Both the position numbers and the translations under genes were made by a program. A stretch of DNA of 64,000 nt from Helicobacter_F equorum (GTDB lineage: Bacteria; Campylobacterota; Campylobacteria; Campylobacterales; Helicobacteraceae). The stretch spans positions 62,001 through 126,000 of the forward strand of contig NZ_JBHRZM010000004.1 in assembly GCF_042649585.1 (NCBI RefSeq), in the 5' to 3' direction. The notes under the pieces were generated by a model. That model was given only the letters and a program-made list of their open reading frames with translations, was not told the DNA's origin and ran no database searches. Numbering within the stretch: the first letter of the stretch is position 1; each line of letters opens with the position of its first letter. This document shows positions 52,025 through 60,269 of this stretch, in pieces.

Positions 52025-53356
52025 ATGACCAAAAAACTTTATATTCAAACATTTGGATGCGCGATGAATGAGCGCGATTCCCAACACATTATCGCCGAGC
52101 TTGCACAAAAAGAGCACTATGATCTTACAGATGATCCTAAACAAGCGGATTTAATCCTTATTAACACTTGTTCGGTGCGCGAAAAGCCAGAAAGAAAGCT
52201 TTTTAGTGAGATTGGGCAATTTGCTTTACACAAAAAGCAAGGTGCAAAAATTGGTGTGTGTGGCTGTACCGCTAGTCATTTGGGTGGTGGGATTATCAAA
52301 AAATCACCACATGTGGATTTTGTGCTAGGTGCGCGTAATACATCTAAGATTACGCAGGTTTTACACACGCCAAAAGCCGTGGAAGTAGATATAGATTATG
52401 ATGATAGCACATATGTCTTTGCTTCGCCACAAACTATGGGGATTAAAGCATTACTGAATATTTCCATAGGTTGTGATAAAAAATGTAGTTATTGTATCGT
52501 GCCTTTTACACGAGGTAAGGAAATCTCTATACCTCAAGATTTATTGCTTAATGAAGCGCGCAAACTTGCCACTAAAGGTGTAAAAGAACTTTTACTTTTG
52601 GGACAAAATGTAAATAATTATGGGGTGCGATTTTCTGTGCCACATGAAAAGGTAGATTTTGCGACGCTTTTGCACAATTTAAGTGAGATTGATGGCATTG
52701 AGCGTTTGCGCTTTACCTCTCCTCATCCATTACATATGAATGATGAATTTTTAGCAGAGTTTGCGCGTAATCCAAAGATTTGTAAATCTATCCATATGCC
52801 ACTCCAAAGTGGATCGAGCAAGATTCTCAAAGCTATGAAACGAGGCTATACAAAAGAATGGTATCTTGAGCGTGTGGCAAAATTGCGTGAGTTTTGCACA
52901 CGTGAGGGTAGGGAAGATGTGGGTATTAGCACAGACATTATTGTGGGCTTTCCTGGTGAGAGCGATGCGGATTTTGAAGATACGCTTGATGTCGTGCGAC
53001 AAGTGAGATTTGATACAATGTATAGCTTTATCTACTCGCCTAGACCACATACAAGTGCGTATAATACAGAATCTAGTTTGCTTGTGGATTCTGAAGTGGC
53101 GAAGGAGCGATTGGCAACATTACAGAATCTCCATAGAGAGATACTTGCACAAAAATCTCAAGATGAGATTGGTAGAGTTGTGGAAGTTTTGGTTGAAAAT
53201 CATCATACACAAGAGCGTTGGAGTGAAGGGCGTAGCGATCACAATCGGCTTGTTAAGATTGGTAATTTTGTAGGGGATATTGGTGAGATTGTGCGTGTGA
53301 AAATTACCAACGCACAGGGTGGCTCTTTGAGTGGCGAGGTGATCGCATATCCTTAA
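52025..53356 (+). CDS. miaB: tRNA-2-methylthio-N6-dimethylallyladenosine synthase
   Basis: Radical SAM methylthiotransferase acting on A37 after MiaA; 443 residues. N-terminal UPF0004 domain with cysteines in QTFGCAMNERDS, NTCSVREK and GVCGCTAS; radical SAM cluster in CDKKCSYCIVPFTRGKE; C-terminal TRAM domain (VEVLVENHH onward). Last gene before the glycan island; convergent with it. Confidence 0.96.
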   Translation: MTKKLYIQTFGCAMNERDSQHIIAELAQKEHYDLTDDPKQADLILINTCSVREKPERKLFSEIGQFALHKKQGAKIGVCGCTASHLGGGIIKKSPHVDFVLGARNTSKITQVLHTPKAVEVDIDYDDSTYVFASPQTMGIKALLNISIGCDKKCSYCIVPFTRGKEISIPQDLLLNEARKLATKGVKELLLLGQNVNNYGVRFSVPHEKVDFATLLHNLSEIDGIERLRFTSPHPLHMNDEFLAEFARNPKICKSIHMPLQSGSSKILKAMKRGYTKEWYLERVAKLREFCTREGREDVGISTDIIVGFPGESDADFEDTLDVVRQVRFDTMYSFIYSPRPHTSAYNTESSLLVDSEVAKERLATLQNLHREILAQKSQDEIGRVVEVLVENHHTQERWSEGRSDHNRLVKIGNFVGDIGEIVRVKITNAQGGSLSGEVIAYP

Positions 53357-53424
53357 ATCTTTTGCTTTGGCGTATCGGAAAACTCATTGTAGTATGTTGT
53401 TTTAGCAAATCGTTTTGAGTTTTC

Positions 53425-53916
53425 TCAAATTTTATTAATCGCATTTAATTCTTTTATCATTCTGTCTAAATTTTGTGGTGTTAATCCATGAATAAGGCTA
53501 GCCAATTCTAGTGTCTCAGCTTTCGCCTTATCACAAATAGAGCAATACAAACCATAACGATTTAAAACCTTTAGATAGGATTTAGAATCTAGTATTTTAG
53601 AAATTGGGGTTTCTTTACAAATTACAGAATCTAATTTGCTTTTATAATTTTTGTGTTTTAAAAAATATGGTGCTTGAAGTAATCGCCAAAACTCACTATG
53701 ATAAACATCAGGTGATCTATGAAATTTACACCAATATCCAATGCTAGCTTCATCCCATGATTCGTTATTGTCAACTATACAGGCTAAAATAGATTCCGGT
53801 GCACTAATTGTTATATGTGGATTTTTAACAATAGAATCTAAAATTTTTAACTCACCATTTTTAATTTCAATACTAAAGCCAGTTAAATTTTCTAAAACTC
53901 TTATGGTGACAACCAC
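53425..53916 (-). CDS. CMAH homologue, C-terminal segment
   Basis: Separate frame of up to 163 residues (first start codon GTG at 53916) holding the C-terminal CMAH motif and an extra ~70 residues with SICDKAKAETLELASLIHG. The true coding continues from the preceding segment if one base is added in the A/T run. Confidence 0.75.
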   Translation of the reverse strand: MVVTIRVLENLTGFSIEIKNGELKILDSIVKNPHITISAPESILACIVDNNESWDEASIGYWCKFHRSPDVYHSEFWRLLQAPYFLKHKNYKSKLDSVICKETPISKILDSKSYLKVLNRYGLYCSICDKAKAETLELASLIHGLTPQNLDRMIKELNAINKI

Positions 53917-55258
53917 TTCTTCACTAAGCTTTATTTCTGGGACATTATTAAGATTAAAAAATATTTTTTTAGCTTATTTATATCAAATTTATTTGTAGGA
54001 TATTGGCTTATAAATTCATCTTCATCGAATTCTTCTTTTATATATTTTTCTATTATGCTTTTATCATATAAATTTTGTGCATAATGTAGTTTTTTAAATT
54101 CGGCATTCGGAAGAGAGAAACTTTCACCCGTTAATAAGTCTATAACCTTGCAACGTTCATTTTTAAAAGCATTTATCACATCTTGAATTGTATTTTTTCT
54201 CATTAAATTCATATATGGTAAATGTTTAGGATGATTTAAAATAAAATGGCTAGCAAATGGTAAAAAATATTTAGCTTTAAATTCCTTTGCCATTTGAGTT
54301 AGCATTTCTAATTGTGCAATTGCTTGAGTGGTAAAAATCTCAACTTTTCTTTCATCATTCAAATGACTCCAAGTCAGAGGATAACCTGATGCACCAGGAC
54401 TAAATGAGCTACATAAAATGTCTATTTCTCCAATTTGTTTTGCTATTCTTCGATTAAATCCTGAGTCATTAACATTTAAAATTTTATATCCAGAAATTTC
54501 AATTAAACTTTGTGAATCATTCCAAATGCTTGCTGGTTCATATATTGTTATAAAAATATCACCCGCTATTTTCATTTTTTGTCCAAAATTTAAAGGATTA
54601 ACATTTTTAAAACCTAACTCTTTTAGCTTTTTTTCCATTCGCATATTCGAAAATGAAGGTATATAAATTTTTGTATCTTTGTCAAAAAAATTTAGTGTAG
54701 CAGGATGTAAATGATCGCTATGTTCATGTGAAATGTATATTGCATTTGGTTTTAAATCTTTGGGATGAATTAAGGGCTTTGGATAATTTCTCCATGCACC
54801 TAAAAATGCTGATCCTATAAGCCAAGGATCACATAATAAACAAAAATTATCATTTTTTAATTCTAGCGTAGCATGAGAATGAAGAGTAAGTGTTAAATTT
54901 GATTTTTTAATTAAAGAGTTTTGTTGTGAAAGCTTAGATTCTAATGCTTGTGGTAATGGGGGGGGGTAAATTGCTTAGATTCTATATGAACTTCATTATT
55001 CAAAATTACAGAATCTAGCTTACAAAGATTAACGCTTTTTATATTTATTCCTTCACCATTTTTATTAAAGCACCAATTGTGTGCAGGACAATGAAAGGTC
55101 TTATCTTTTTTTCTTACTTGCCCACCTTGATGCGGACAAATAGAGCTATAAACACTTATATTATTTTTTAATTTTTCATATACAATCAAATATAATTCAT
55201 CATTTAAAAAAAATTCATTTATGCCTTCATTTAGAGTATTCAAACTGCAAAGCTTCAT
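53425..55258 (-). CDS. CMP-N-acetylneuraminate hydroxylase (CMAH) homologue, out of frame at two points
   Basis: Reading across three frames gives one protein of about 610 residues with the full layout of animal CMAH, which turns CMP-Neu5Ac into CMP-Neu5Gc. (1) An N-terminal Rieske domain (LNEGIN; cluster motifs CPHQGG and CPAHNW). (2) A metallo-beta-lactamase-like domain with CDPWLIGSAFLGAW, YISHEHSDHLHPATL and GASGYPLTWS, matching the animal DPWLIGPAF, HSDHL and GASGFPMTFS. (3) A C-terminus SWDEASIGYWCKFHRSPDVY matching animal LWDDLYIGFQTRLQRDPDIY. A C9 tract (54958-54966) ends frame 1 early; ten C would join it. A second shift in an A/T run (about 53956-53970) needs one more base. It is last in the cst-neuA-neuB-neuC operon, 24 bases after neuC. 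Either doubly phase-variable or decaying. Confidence 0.85.
53931..54957 (-). CDS. CMAH homologue, metallo-beta-lactamase-like segment
   Basis: Frame open from just after the C9 tract to a stop at 53931; its first ATG is only at 54644, inside the domain, so it is not an independent gene. It holds the HSDHLH metal motif and DPWLIG. Confidence 0.8.
54941..55258 (-). CDS. CMAH homologue, N-terminal Rieske segment
   Basis: 105 codons ending shortly after the tract (TPPHYHKH, stop). Two-His two-Cys Rieske ligands: C-x-H in CPHQGG and C-x2-H in CPAHNW. ATG 55258 after AAAGGAG. Confidence 0.85.
   Translation of the reverse strand: MKLCSLNTLNEGINEFFLNDELYLIVYEKLKNNISVYSSICPHQGGQVRKKDKTFHCPAHNWCFNKNGEGINIKSVNLCKLDSVILNNEVHIESKQFTPPHYHKH
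54958..54966. repeat. G9 (coding-strand C9) tract in the CMAH homologue
   Basis: Coding strand reads ACC then C-run then CAT. C9 leads to an early TAG; C10 (or C7) joins the Rieske and lactamase-like frames. Present state is off. Confidence 0.9.
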
Positions 55259-55282
55259 GTAAACTCCTTTTTTGTTAAAAAT

Positions 55283-56431
55283 TCAAAGATCGTTAAAGAT
55301 TTTTTGTTTTGGTGTGTTAAAAAACTTATCATTTAATATCGCTTTTATAAATAATTTTGAGCTTTCTAAAATCCCAGAATCTAAAAGCTGAGATTCTGTA
55401 TTTAAATTGCATTTGATTTGTAGTGAATTTATCGCATCTAAAATTTGCTTAGATTCTGCCTTTATATTTAGTACTTTATCAATCCCTGCTCTGCCGTTTT
55501 GCCTTGTACCTATTAAAATGCCTTTTGTATTTAAATATACTGCTTCTTTTAAAATACAACTACTATTTCCTATTATAAACTTCGCATGTTTTAGCAAGGC
55601 TATAAAGTACTCAAACCTTAATGATGGAAATATTTTAATTTTTTTATTATTTTGTAATCCTTCATATTCTTTTAGTATTAAATCAAATCCTAAATCATTG
55701 TTTGGATAAATAACTATAAAGTTTTGAGCACTTTGTTTTATTGCTTTTACCAAATGTCTTGCTTGTATTTGTATGGTATCTATCTCGGTTGTAACAGGGT
55801 GAAATATAACAATCGCATATTCTTTAAATTCAATTTCATAATATCTTTTAGCTTCTTGTATTTTCCCAATACTCTTATGTAAAATTTCTAAATCAGGACT
55901 GCCTATTATGTGTATATTTTCTTTACTCTCACCCATTTGCAAGAGTCTTTTTTTTGCCTGTTCATCATTCACAAAATGTATGTGTGAAAGTTTTGAAATA
56001 GCATGTCTTAAAGAATCATCTATTGTTCCGCTTATTTCCCCACCTTCAATATGAGCCACCAAAATATTATTTAATCCGCCAACAATTGCTGCTGCCAGTG
56101 GCTCGATTCTATCACCATGAACAACTATTAAATCCGGCTTTATTTCGTGAACAAAACGAGAGAAACCATCAATAGTAACTGAAAGGGAGCTATCAGTATC
56201 AAAATAGCGATTAAAATTTATAAATTTATAAATATTTTTGAAACCATTTTTTTCAATCTCTCTATAAGTTTGACCAAATTTTTCGCTCATATGCATACCA
56301 GTTACAAATATAAATAATTCAAATTTTTCGTTTCTTTCCACTTCGTTTAAGATTGATTTTATTTTACTGAAGTCTGCTCTTGTGCCGGTTAAAAAAACAA
56401 TTTTTTTGGTATTAGATTCTGACCCAATCAT
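55283..56431 (-). CDS. neuC: UDP-N-acetylglucosamine 2-epimerase (hydrolysing)
   Basis: Makes ManNAc from UDP-GlcNAc, first step of Neu5Ac synthesis; 382 residues. Motifs FLTGTRADFSKIKS, VVHGDRIEPLAAAI, AHIEGGEISGTIDDSLRHA and IGSPDLEIL closely follow Campylobacter jejuni NeuC1 of sialylated LOS loci, rather than the legionaminic-acid LegG branch. The start overlaps the neuB stop by 4 bases. Confidence 0.93.
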   Translation of the reverse strand: MIGSESNTKKIVFLTGTRADFSKIKSILNEVERNEKFELFIFVTGMHMSEKFGQTYREIEKNGFKNIYKFINFNRYFDTDSSLSVTIDGFSRFVHEIKPDLIVVHGDRIEPLAAAIVGGLNNILVAHIEGGEISGTIDDSLRHAISKLSHIHFVNDEQAKKRLLQMGESKENIHIIGSPDLEILHKSIGKIQEAKRYYEIEFKEYAIVIFHPVTTEIDTIQIQARHLVKAIKQSAQNFIVIYPNNDLGFDLILKEYEGLQNNKKIKIFPSLRFEYFIALLKHAKFIIGNSSCILKEAVYLNTKGILIGTRQNGRAGIDKVLNIKAESKQILDAINSLQIKCNLNTESQLLDSGILESSKLFIKAILNDKFFNTPKQKIFNDL

Positions 56432-57465
56432 TCAAAATCACCCATTTTAATTTGAACATTTTCTTTTATATCTCTTGTTGCAATTTTGCCTAGTAAATTT
56501 TCGTATTTTTCAGCTCTTATACCACCAAATCCAGGACGCTTAACCCATATATTTTTTTCACTAAATTTTTCACCTTTTTTAATAGGTGCAATAGAACAAA
56601 TAGATGCAAAGGCAAAGTCAATTGTGACTTGCTCTTGTATGGTTGCTTTTTTAGATTCTCCATTACCTCTCATTTGCCACATCAATTTAGATTCTATGAT
56701 TAATTTTTTTAAGTTTTCCTCATCCATTGAGCAAACAATATCTGGACCAACGCGATCCATTGTATCTGTAAAATGCCTCTCCAATACACTTGCTCCCACG
56801 GCTACCGCACCAAGACAAGCTAAATTACTAAGCGTGTGGTCACTTAAACCCACAAGGCAATTAAATTCATTTTCTAGTTGTTTCATGGCATCTAGCCTAA
56901 CTAATTCATAGGGAGTAGGATATAAATTTGTAGTATGAAGTAATACGAAAGGAACATCAGCATTTCTTAGAATTTCGACAGATTTTCTAACAGAATCTAA
57001 ATTGTTCATTCCCGTACTTAAAATTATTGGCTTTTTAAAATTTGCTATATGCTTTAACAGTGGGTAATTATTACATTCGCCAGAGCCAACTTTATAAGCA
57101 CTAACACCCATGGATTCTAATCGATTTGCCCCAGCTCTTGAAAATGGTGTACTTAAAAATAGCATTCCTTTAGATTCTGTGTATTCTTTTAATTCTCTCT
57201 CGTCTTTTTCGTTTAAAGCACATTTTTTCATTATCTCATAAATGCTAATTTTTGCATTTCCGGGAATTATATTTTTGGCTTCACTGCTCATTTCATCTTC
57301 TATGATATGGGTTTGATGTTTTATAATTTTTGCCCCAGCTCTACATGCAGAATCTACAATCAACTTTGCTAATTCTAAACTGCCATTATGATTTATACCC
57401 ATTTCAGGTATCACCAATGGAGGAATATCTTTGCTTATTGTTATATTTTTAAATTTTATTTTCAT
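56428..57465 (-). CDS. neuB: N-acetylneuraminate synthase
   Basis: Condenses ManNAc with PEP to Neu5Ac; 345 residues, TIM barrel plus C-terminal antifreeze-like (SAF) domain. IPEMGINHNGSLELAK, IIKHQTHI, GSGECNNYPLLKHI, GLSDHTLSNLACLGAV and KRPGFGGI are near-identical to C. jejuni NeuB1, supporting true Neu5Ac over legionaminic or pseudaminic acid. Overlaps neuA by 4 bases. Confidence 0.95.
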   Translation of the reverse strand: MKIKFKNITISKDIPPLVIPEMGINHNGSLELAKLIVDSACRAGAKIIKHQTHIIEDEMSSEAKNIIPGNAKISIYEIMKKCALNEKDERELKEYTESKGMLFLSTPFSRAGANRLESMGVSAYKVGSGECNNYPLLKHIANFKKPIILSTGMNNLDSVRKSVEILRNADVPFVLLHTTNLYPTPYELVRLDAMKQLENEFNCLVGLSDHTLSNLACLGAVAVGASVLERHFTDTMDRVGPDIVCSMDEENLKKLIIESKLMWQMRGNGESKKATIQEQVTIDFAFASICSIAPIKKGEKFSEKNIWVKRPGFGGIRAEKYENLLGKIATRDIKENVQIKMGDFE

Positions 57466-58166
57466 AATTTTCCTTTGTTTAAAAGCAGAGTTTCTGCCAT
57501 TAAAAAATCAAATTCGCTATCTATATCAATGCTGACTTCCCTTGGCATTATATAGGCAAAAGAATTAGGCATATAAAAACCCTCATTTAAGAGTAAATTC
57601 TCAATTTTTGCAAAATAAATTGCTCCATTTAAACGATAATTTTTGGGCAAATCTTGACTTCTTTTTCCTTGAATTTTTTTATCTATAAAATTATCCAAGC
57701 TTAGATCCTCACCCAAAACATTGCTCCATTCTTTTGGGTGATCACATTCACAGACGCTTATCACACAATCTGCATTTTTATACAAAGCTAATTCGATCGC
57801 AGAATCTATATGTTTAGATTCTCTTAATGGGCTTGTTGCTTGAAGCAATAAAATATATGTAAAAATTTTATTTTGCTCTTTATAAAAATTTATCGCGTGT
57901 TCTAAAACTTCATAAGTACTCGTAGAATCTAATGAAATTTCTTTGGGTCGTATGAATGGTGTTAAAGCACCATAGTCCTTTGCAATCTTTGCATATTCAG
58001 TTGAATCGGTGCTAACTATCACATCATGAGTATATCTAGATCCTAATCCCGCTTGTATACTATATGCCATAAGTGGTTTATTATTGAGCATTTTTATATT
58101 CTTATTCTTAAGTCTTTTTGAACCAGAACGAACAGGAATTATCGTTAAGATATTTAACTTTTCCAT
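57462..58166 (-). CDS. neuA: CMP-N-acetylneuraminate cytidylyltransferase
   Basis: Activates Neu5Ac with CTP; 234 residues. P-loop-like IIPVRSGSKRLKNKNI, then LLLQATSPLRESKHI, CECDHPKEW, RLNGAIYFAK and the acidic SIDIDSEFDFLMAE. Overlaps the sialyltransferase gene by 13 bases and neuB by 4, so the operon is tightly coupled. Confidence 0.93.
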   Translation of the reverse strand: MEKLNILTIIPVRSGSKRLKNKNIKMLNNKPLMAYSIQAGLGSRYTHDVIVSTDSTEYAKIAKDYGALTPFIRPKEISLDSTSTYEVLEHAINFYKEQNKIFTYILLLQATSPLRESKHIDSAIELALYKNADCVISVCECDHPKEWSNVLGEDLSLDNFIDKKIQGKRSQDLPKNYRLNGAIYFAKIENLLLNEGFYMPNSFAYIMPREVSIDIDSEFDFLMAETLLLNKGKL

Positions 58167-59095
58167 GCAAACCTTCTCATTTTGTTGATAAATCTTTTAA
58201 GTATCACCAATGGATAAAGTATAATTTTTGAGATTTTTAGAATTCGTCTAATTTCTGCTAAATCTTGTCTTGAAAGGTAATCTCCTGATAATACCCAGTT
58301 AATTCTTGCTAAATCTTTAGGCGTGATTTTTACAACATCATTTATGAAATTTGTAGGTTTAGGCTTAACAAAACTAGAATCCAAGTCATTAACTCGTGGA
58401 GCTAATGGAAAATACTCTTTTAATGGGCAACTTTCACTTAAAATATAAATTTTTACACCATATTCTTTTTCTAAGAGCTTAAGTGCATCTATATCAGTTT
58501 GTGCATTATGCCAATCTGCCGGCTTACATTCTTTATCAAATCCCAATGAAAAGAAATTTGGCTTATCTTTCATACTAAAAGCATACTTACCACCATCTCT
58601 GTATAAATCAATACCAACAATATATAATTCTTTATAACCTAGTGCTACGGCTACTGCCACCATATAAACGCCTGTTGTGATTGCTTGATCTTTATGTATG
58701 TAATTAAACATAATGCTATTGTTAAATACTGACAGCATTTTTATATACTCACATCCATCCATTACATCTGGGAAAAAACTCAATGTGTTTTGGGTTGCCC
58801 CCCCCCCCACTATTACACCTGGTTGAATGCACATCAAGTAATCTATCTTATATTCATCCTTTTGCTTTAAAGTATGAAGCGTTAAGTGAGAGGTTGGTAG
58901 GTTGAAAATTCCATTGATAAATGCACATTTTATGCTTTTGCCTAGAAAGTATTTATCTTCAAAAAAGAATTGATTTGCACGAAAAACTTCAAAATCTTTT
59001 GGAAGTAGAGAATAATCAATATTGGCTAAACTTGGACCATTCCCAGCGATTACACACGCCTTGCTATATGTCTTTATTTCACAGCTGTTACACAT
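58154..59095 (-). CDS. GT42 family sialyltransferase (Cst-type), phase-variable
   Basis: A 313-residue glycosyltransferase. VIAGNGPSLANIDYSLLPKD, FRANQFFFEDKYFLGK, GVYMVAVAVALGYKELYIVG and IDLYRDGGKYAF follow C. jejuni CstI/CstII almost block for block. The family catalytic His is in DWHNAQTDIDAL. The family Arg in QRITSG is Ala here (QAITTG). A basic, hydrophobic C-terminal tail would hold it at the membrane. It transfers sialic acid from CMP-sialate to LOS. An 11-base G tract (58798-58808 as C) encodes VGGGAT and is in frame, so the gene is on. First gene of the operon. Confidence 0.92.
   Translation of the reverse strand: MCNSCEIKTYSKACVIAGNGPSLANIDYSLLPKDFEVFRANQFFFEDKYFLGKSIKCAFINGIFNLPTSHLTLHTLKQKDEYKIDYLMCIQPGVIVGGGATQNTLSFFPDVMDGCEYIKMLSVFNNSIMFNYIHKDQAITTGVYMVAVAVALGYKELYIVGIDLYRDGGKYAFSMKDKPNFFSLGFDKECKPADWHNAQTDIDALKLLEKEYGVKIYILSESCPLKEYFPLAPRVNDLDSSFVKPKPTNFINDVVKITPKDLARINWVLSGDYLSRQDLAEIRRILKISKIILYPLVILKRFINKMRRFAWKS
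58798..58808. repeat. C11 (coding-strand G11) phase-variation tract in the sialyltransferase
   Basis: Sits about 100 codons into the gene, before the catalytic His, so a slip abolishes activity. Current length is in frame. Confidence 0.9.
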
Positions 59096-59136
59096 AAGAA
59101 CCTTCCAATATTTGCTTGTTGAATCTGAATTGAATT

Positions 59137-59142
59137 AGTATA
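59137..59142 (-). promoter_or_regulatory. -10 element for the sialic acid operon
   Basis: TATACT on the minus strand, 41 bases before the sialyltransferase ATG; ribosome site GGAAGG precedes the start. Confidence 0.5.
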
Positions 59143-59202
59143 AAATACATCCATTTTCCCTTTATTGTTGTAAGGAATCTCGTAAAATAGGGATGCATGC
59201 TT

Positions 59203-59222
59203 ATGAAAATGGTAATTTTCAT
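59203..59222. promoter_or_regulatory. palindrome 1 between the divergent glycan operons
   Basis: ATGAAAATGGTAATTTTCAT, arms ATGAAAAT/ATTTTCAT around GGTA. Nearly the reverse complement of palindrome 2, 131 bases away. Confidence 0.6.
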
Positions 59223-59333
59223 ACAGTTATAAACTATTCTGAATGTCAATTGTAATACTTTTTTCTTAAAAATCATTTAATGCAAGGTTGCATTTCACAA
59301 CGCACAAATCCCAAAAATATGCTTTTTATATTT

Positions 59334-59353
59334 ATGAAAATTACCATTTTCAA
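59334..59353. promoter_or_regulatory. palindrome 2 between the divergent glycan operons
   Basis: ATGAAAATTACCATTTTCAA, 20 bases before the GTG of the plus-strand operon. Inverted copy of palindrome 1; the two together could form an operator pair or a long-range stem. Confidence 0.6.
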
Positions 59354-59372
59354 TTTTTATGTTTAGCAAGGG

Positions 59373-60125
59373 GTGTTCGTGGAAGTAACTGCCATTGTAG
59401 TAGCGAGAAAGGGTTCAGTTAGGATCAAGTCTAAGTCCTTATTAAAACTCAATGGACAGACTCTTATAGAGCGTAAAATTTCTCAATTAAAGGCTGCCAA
59501 AAAGATTCATAGGGTGGTATTTGGATCAGATTGTGAGCAGATGTGTGCTATAGCAAAGGATGCTGGTGCTGATGTTGTGGAACGTGATTCGTATTTTTGT
59601 GATGAGAGCAGAGCGAGTGCAAATGAAATGATTGGTGAAATGATGTCACTAGTTCACACTGATATCATTGTATGGGCACATTGCACAAATCCACTGATTA
59701 GTTCACATACATATGATAATGCTATTAGCACGTTTCTGACACACTATGGACAGTATGATAGTTTGTGTTCAGTTGTAGAGCTTAAGGAGCATCTCTGGTG
59801 TAGCGATAAACATACTCCGCTTAACTATAACCCATATATGTCCCATCATACTCCAGCAAGATCTCTGCCTCCATTATATATGCAGGATGGAGGGATTTTT
59901 ATACAACCTTATATGCAGATGAAAGCAAATAGTTATTTTTTTGGTAGGAGACCATATTTATTTGAAATACCTAAGGAAGAATTTTTGGATATTAATGAGA
60001 TTCGTGACTATCTCTTAGCAAAATCCATCATTGAAGCTAGTGTAAATTCTTTGGATTTGGAATCTGTATATCCAGATAACGTTTTGGTATCAACGACTCC
60101 TCGGGGGGGGGGTGGGGCAATTTAG
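59373..60125 (+). CDS. NeuA-like cytidylyltransferase A, tail currently out of frame
   Basis: A 250-residue protein of the acylneuraminate cytidylyltransferase family: IVVARKGSVRIKSKSLLKL replaces the usual ARGGSKGIPRKN loop, followed by ERKISQLKAA, WAHCTNPLIS and QDGGIFIQP. It probably activates a sugar acid with CTP; the substrate is unknown and the sequence is far from the NeuA at 57462. Start GTG 59373 or 59379. After the catalytic part a G10 tract gives a quick stop at 60125; G9 would add about 50 residues and stop at 60270, overlapping the next ATG. Confidence 0.8.
   Translation: MFVEVTAIVVARKGSVRIKSKSLLKLNGQTLIERKISQLKAAKKIHRVVFGSDCEQMCAIAKDAGADVVERDSYFCDESRASANEMIGEMMSLVHTDIIVWAHCTNPLISSHTYDNAISTFLTHYGQYDSLCSVVELKEHLWCSDKHTPLNYNPYMSHHTPARSLPPLYMQDGGIFIQPYMQMKANSYFFGRRPYLFEIPKEEFLDINEIRDYLLAKSIIEASVNSLDLESVYPDNVLVSTTPRGGGGAI
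60103..60112. repeat. G10 phase-variation tract at the 3' end of cytidylyltransferase A
   Basis: G10: short tail, stop at 60125. G9: tail open to TGA 60268-60270. G8/G11: tail of about 40 residues ending near 60232. Confidence 0.9.
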
Positions 60126-60269
60126 TAGTCAATCTAGGGTGTATTCTGGATTTAGAGAAATCCTCTTTGCATACACCTCTTTATGTAAAACCTTTGTGTG
60201 TTTATTATCCCACAAACACGATGGTTGTATCATGAGAAGTCGATATACCGATACAAGTAGGGTTGCGTG

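Noticed and set aside
53425..55258. Reading the CMAH pieces as three independent genes (Rieske ferredoxin, lactamase-like hydrolase, hypothetical)
   Set aside because: The domain order, lack of proper starts for the second and third pieces, and in-frame joining by one base at homopolymers fit one gene.
55283..58166. Legionaminic or pseudaminic acid pathway
   Set aside because: NeuB and NeuC motifs follow the Neu5Ac enzymes of C. jejuni, and no LegB/PseB-type dehydratase or aminotransferase lies nearby.
59088..59276. 62-codon minus-strand frame overlapping the sialyltransferase start
   Set aside because: No family resemblance and no good ribosome site; it covers the promoter and palindrome 1, so it is a chance frame.
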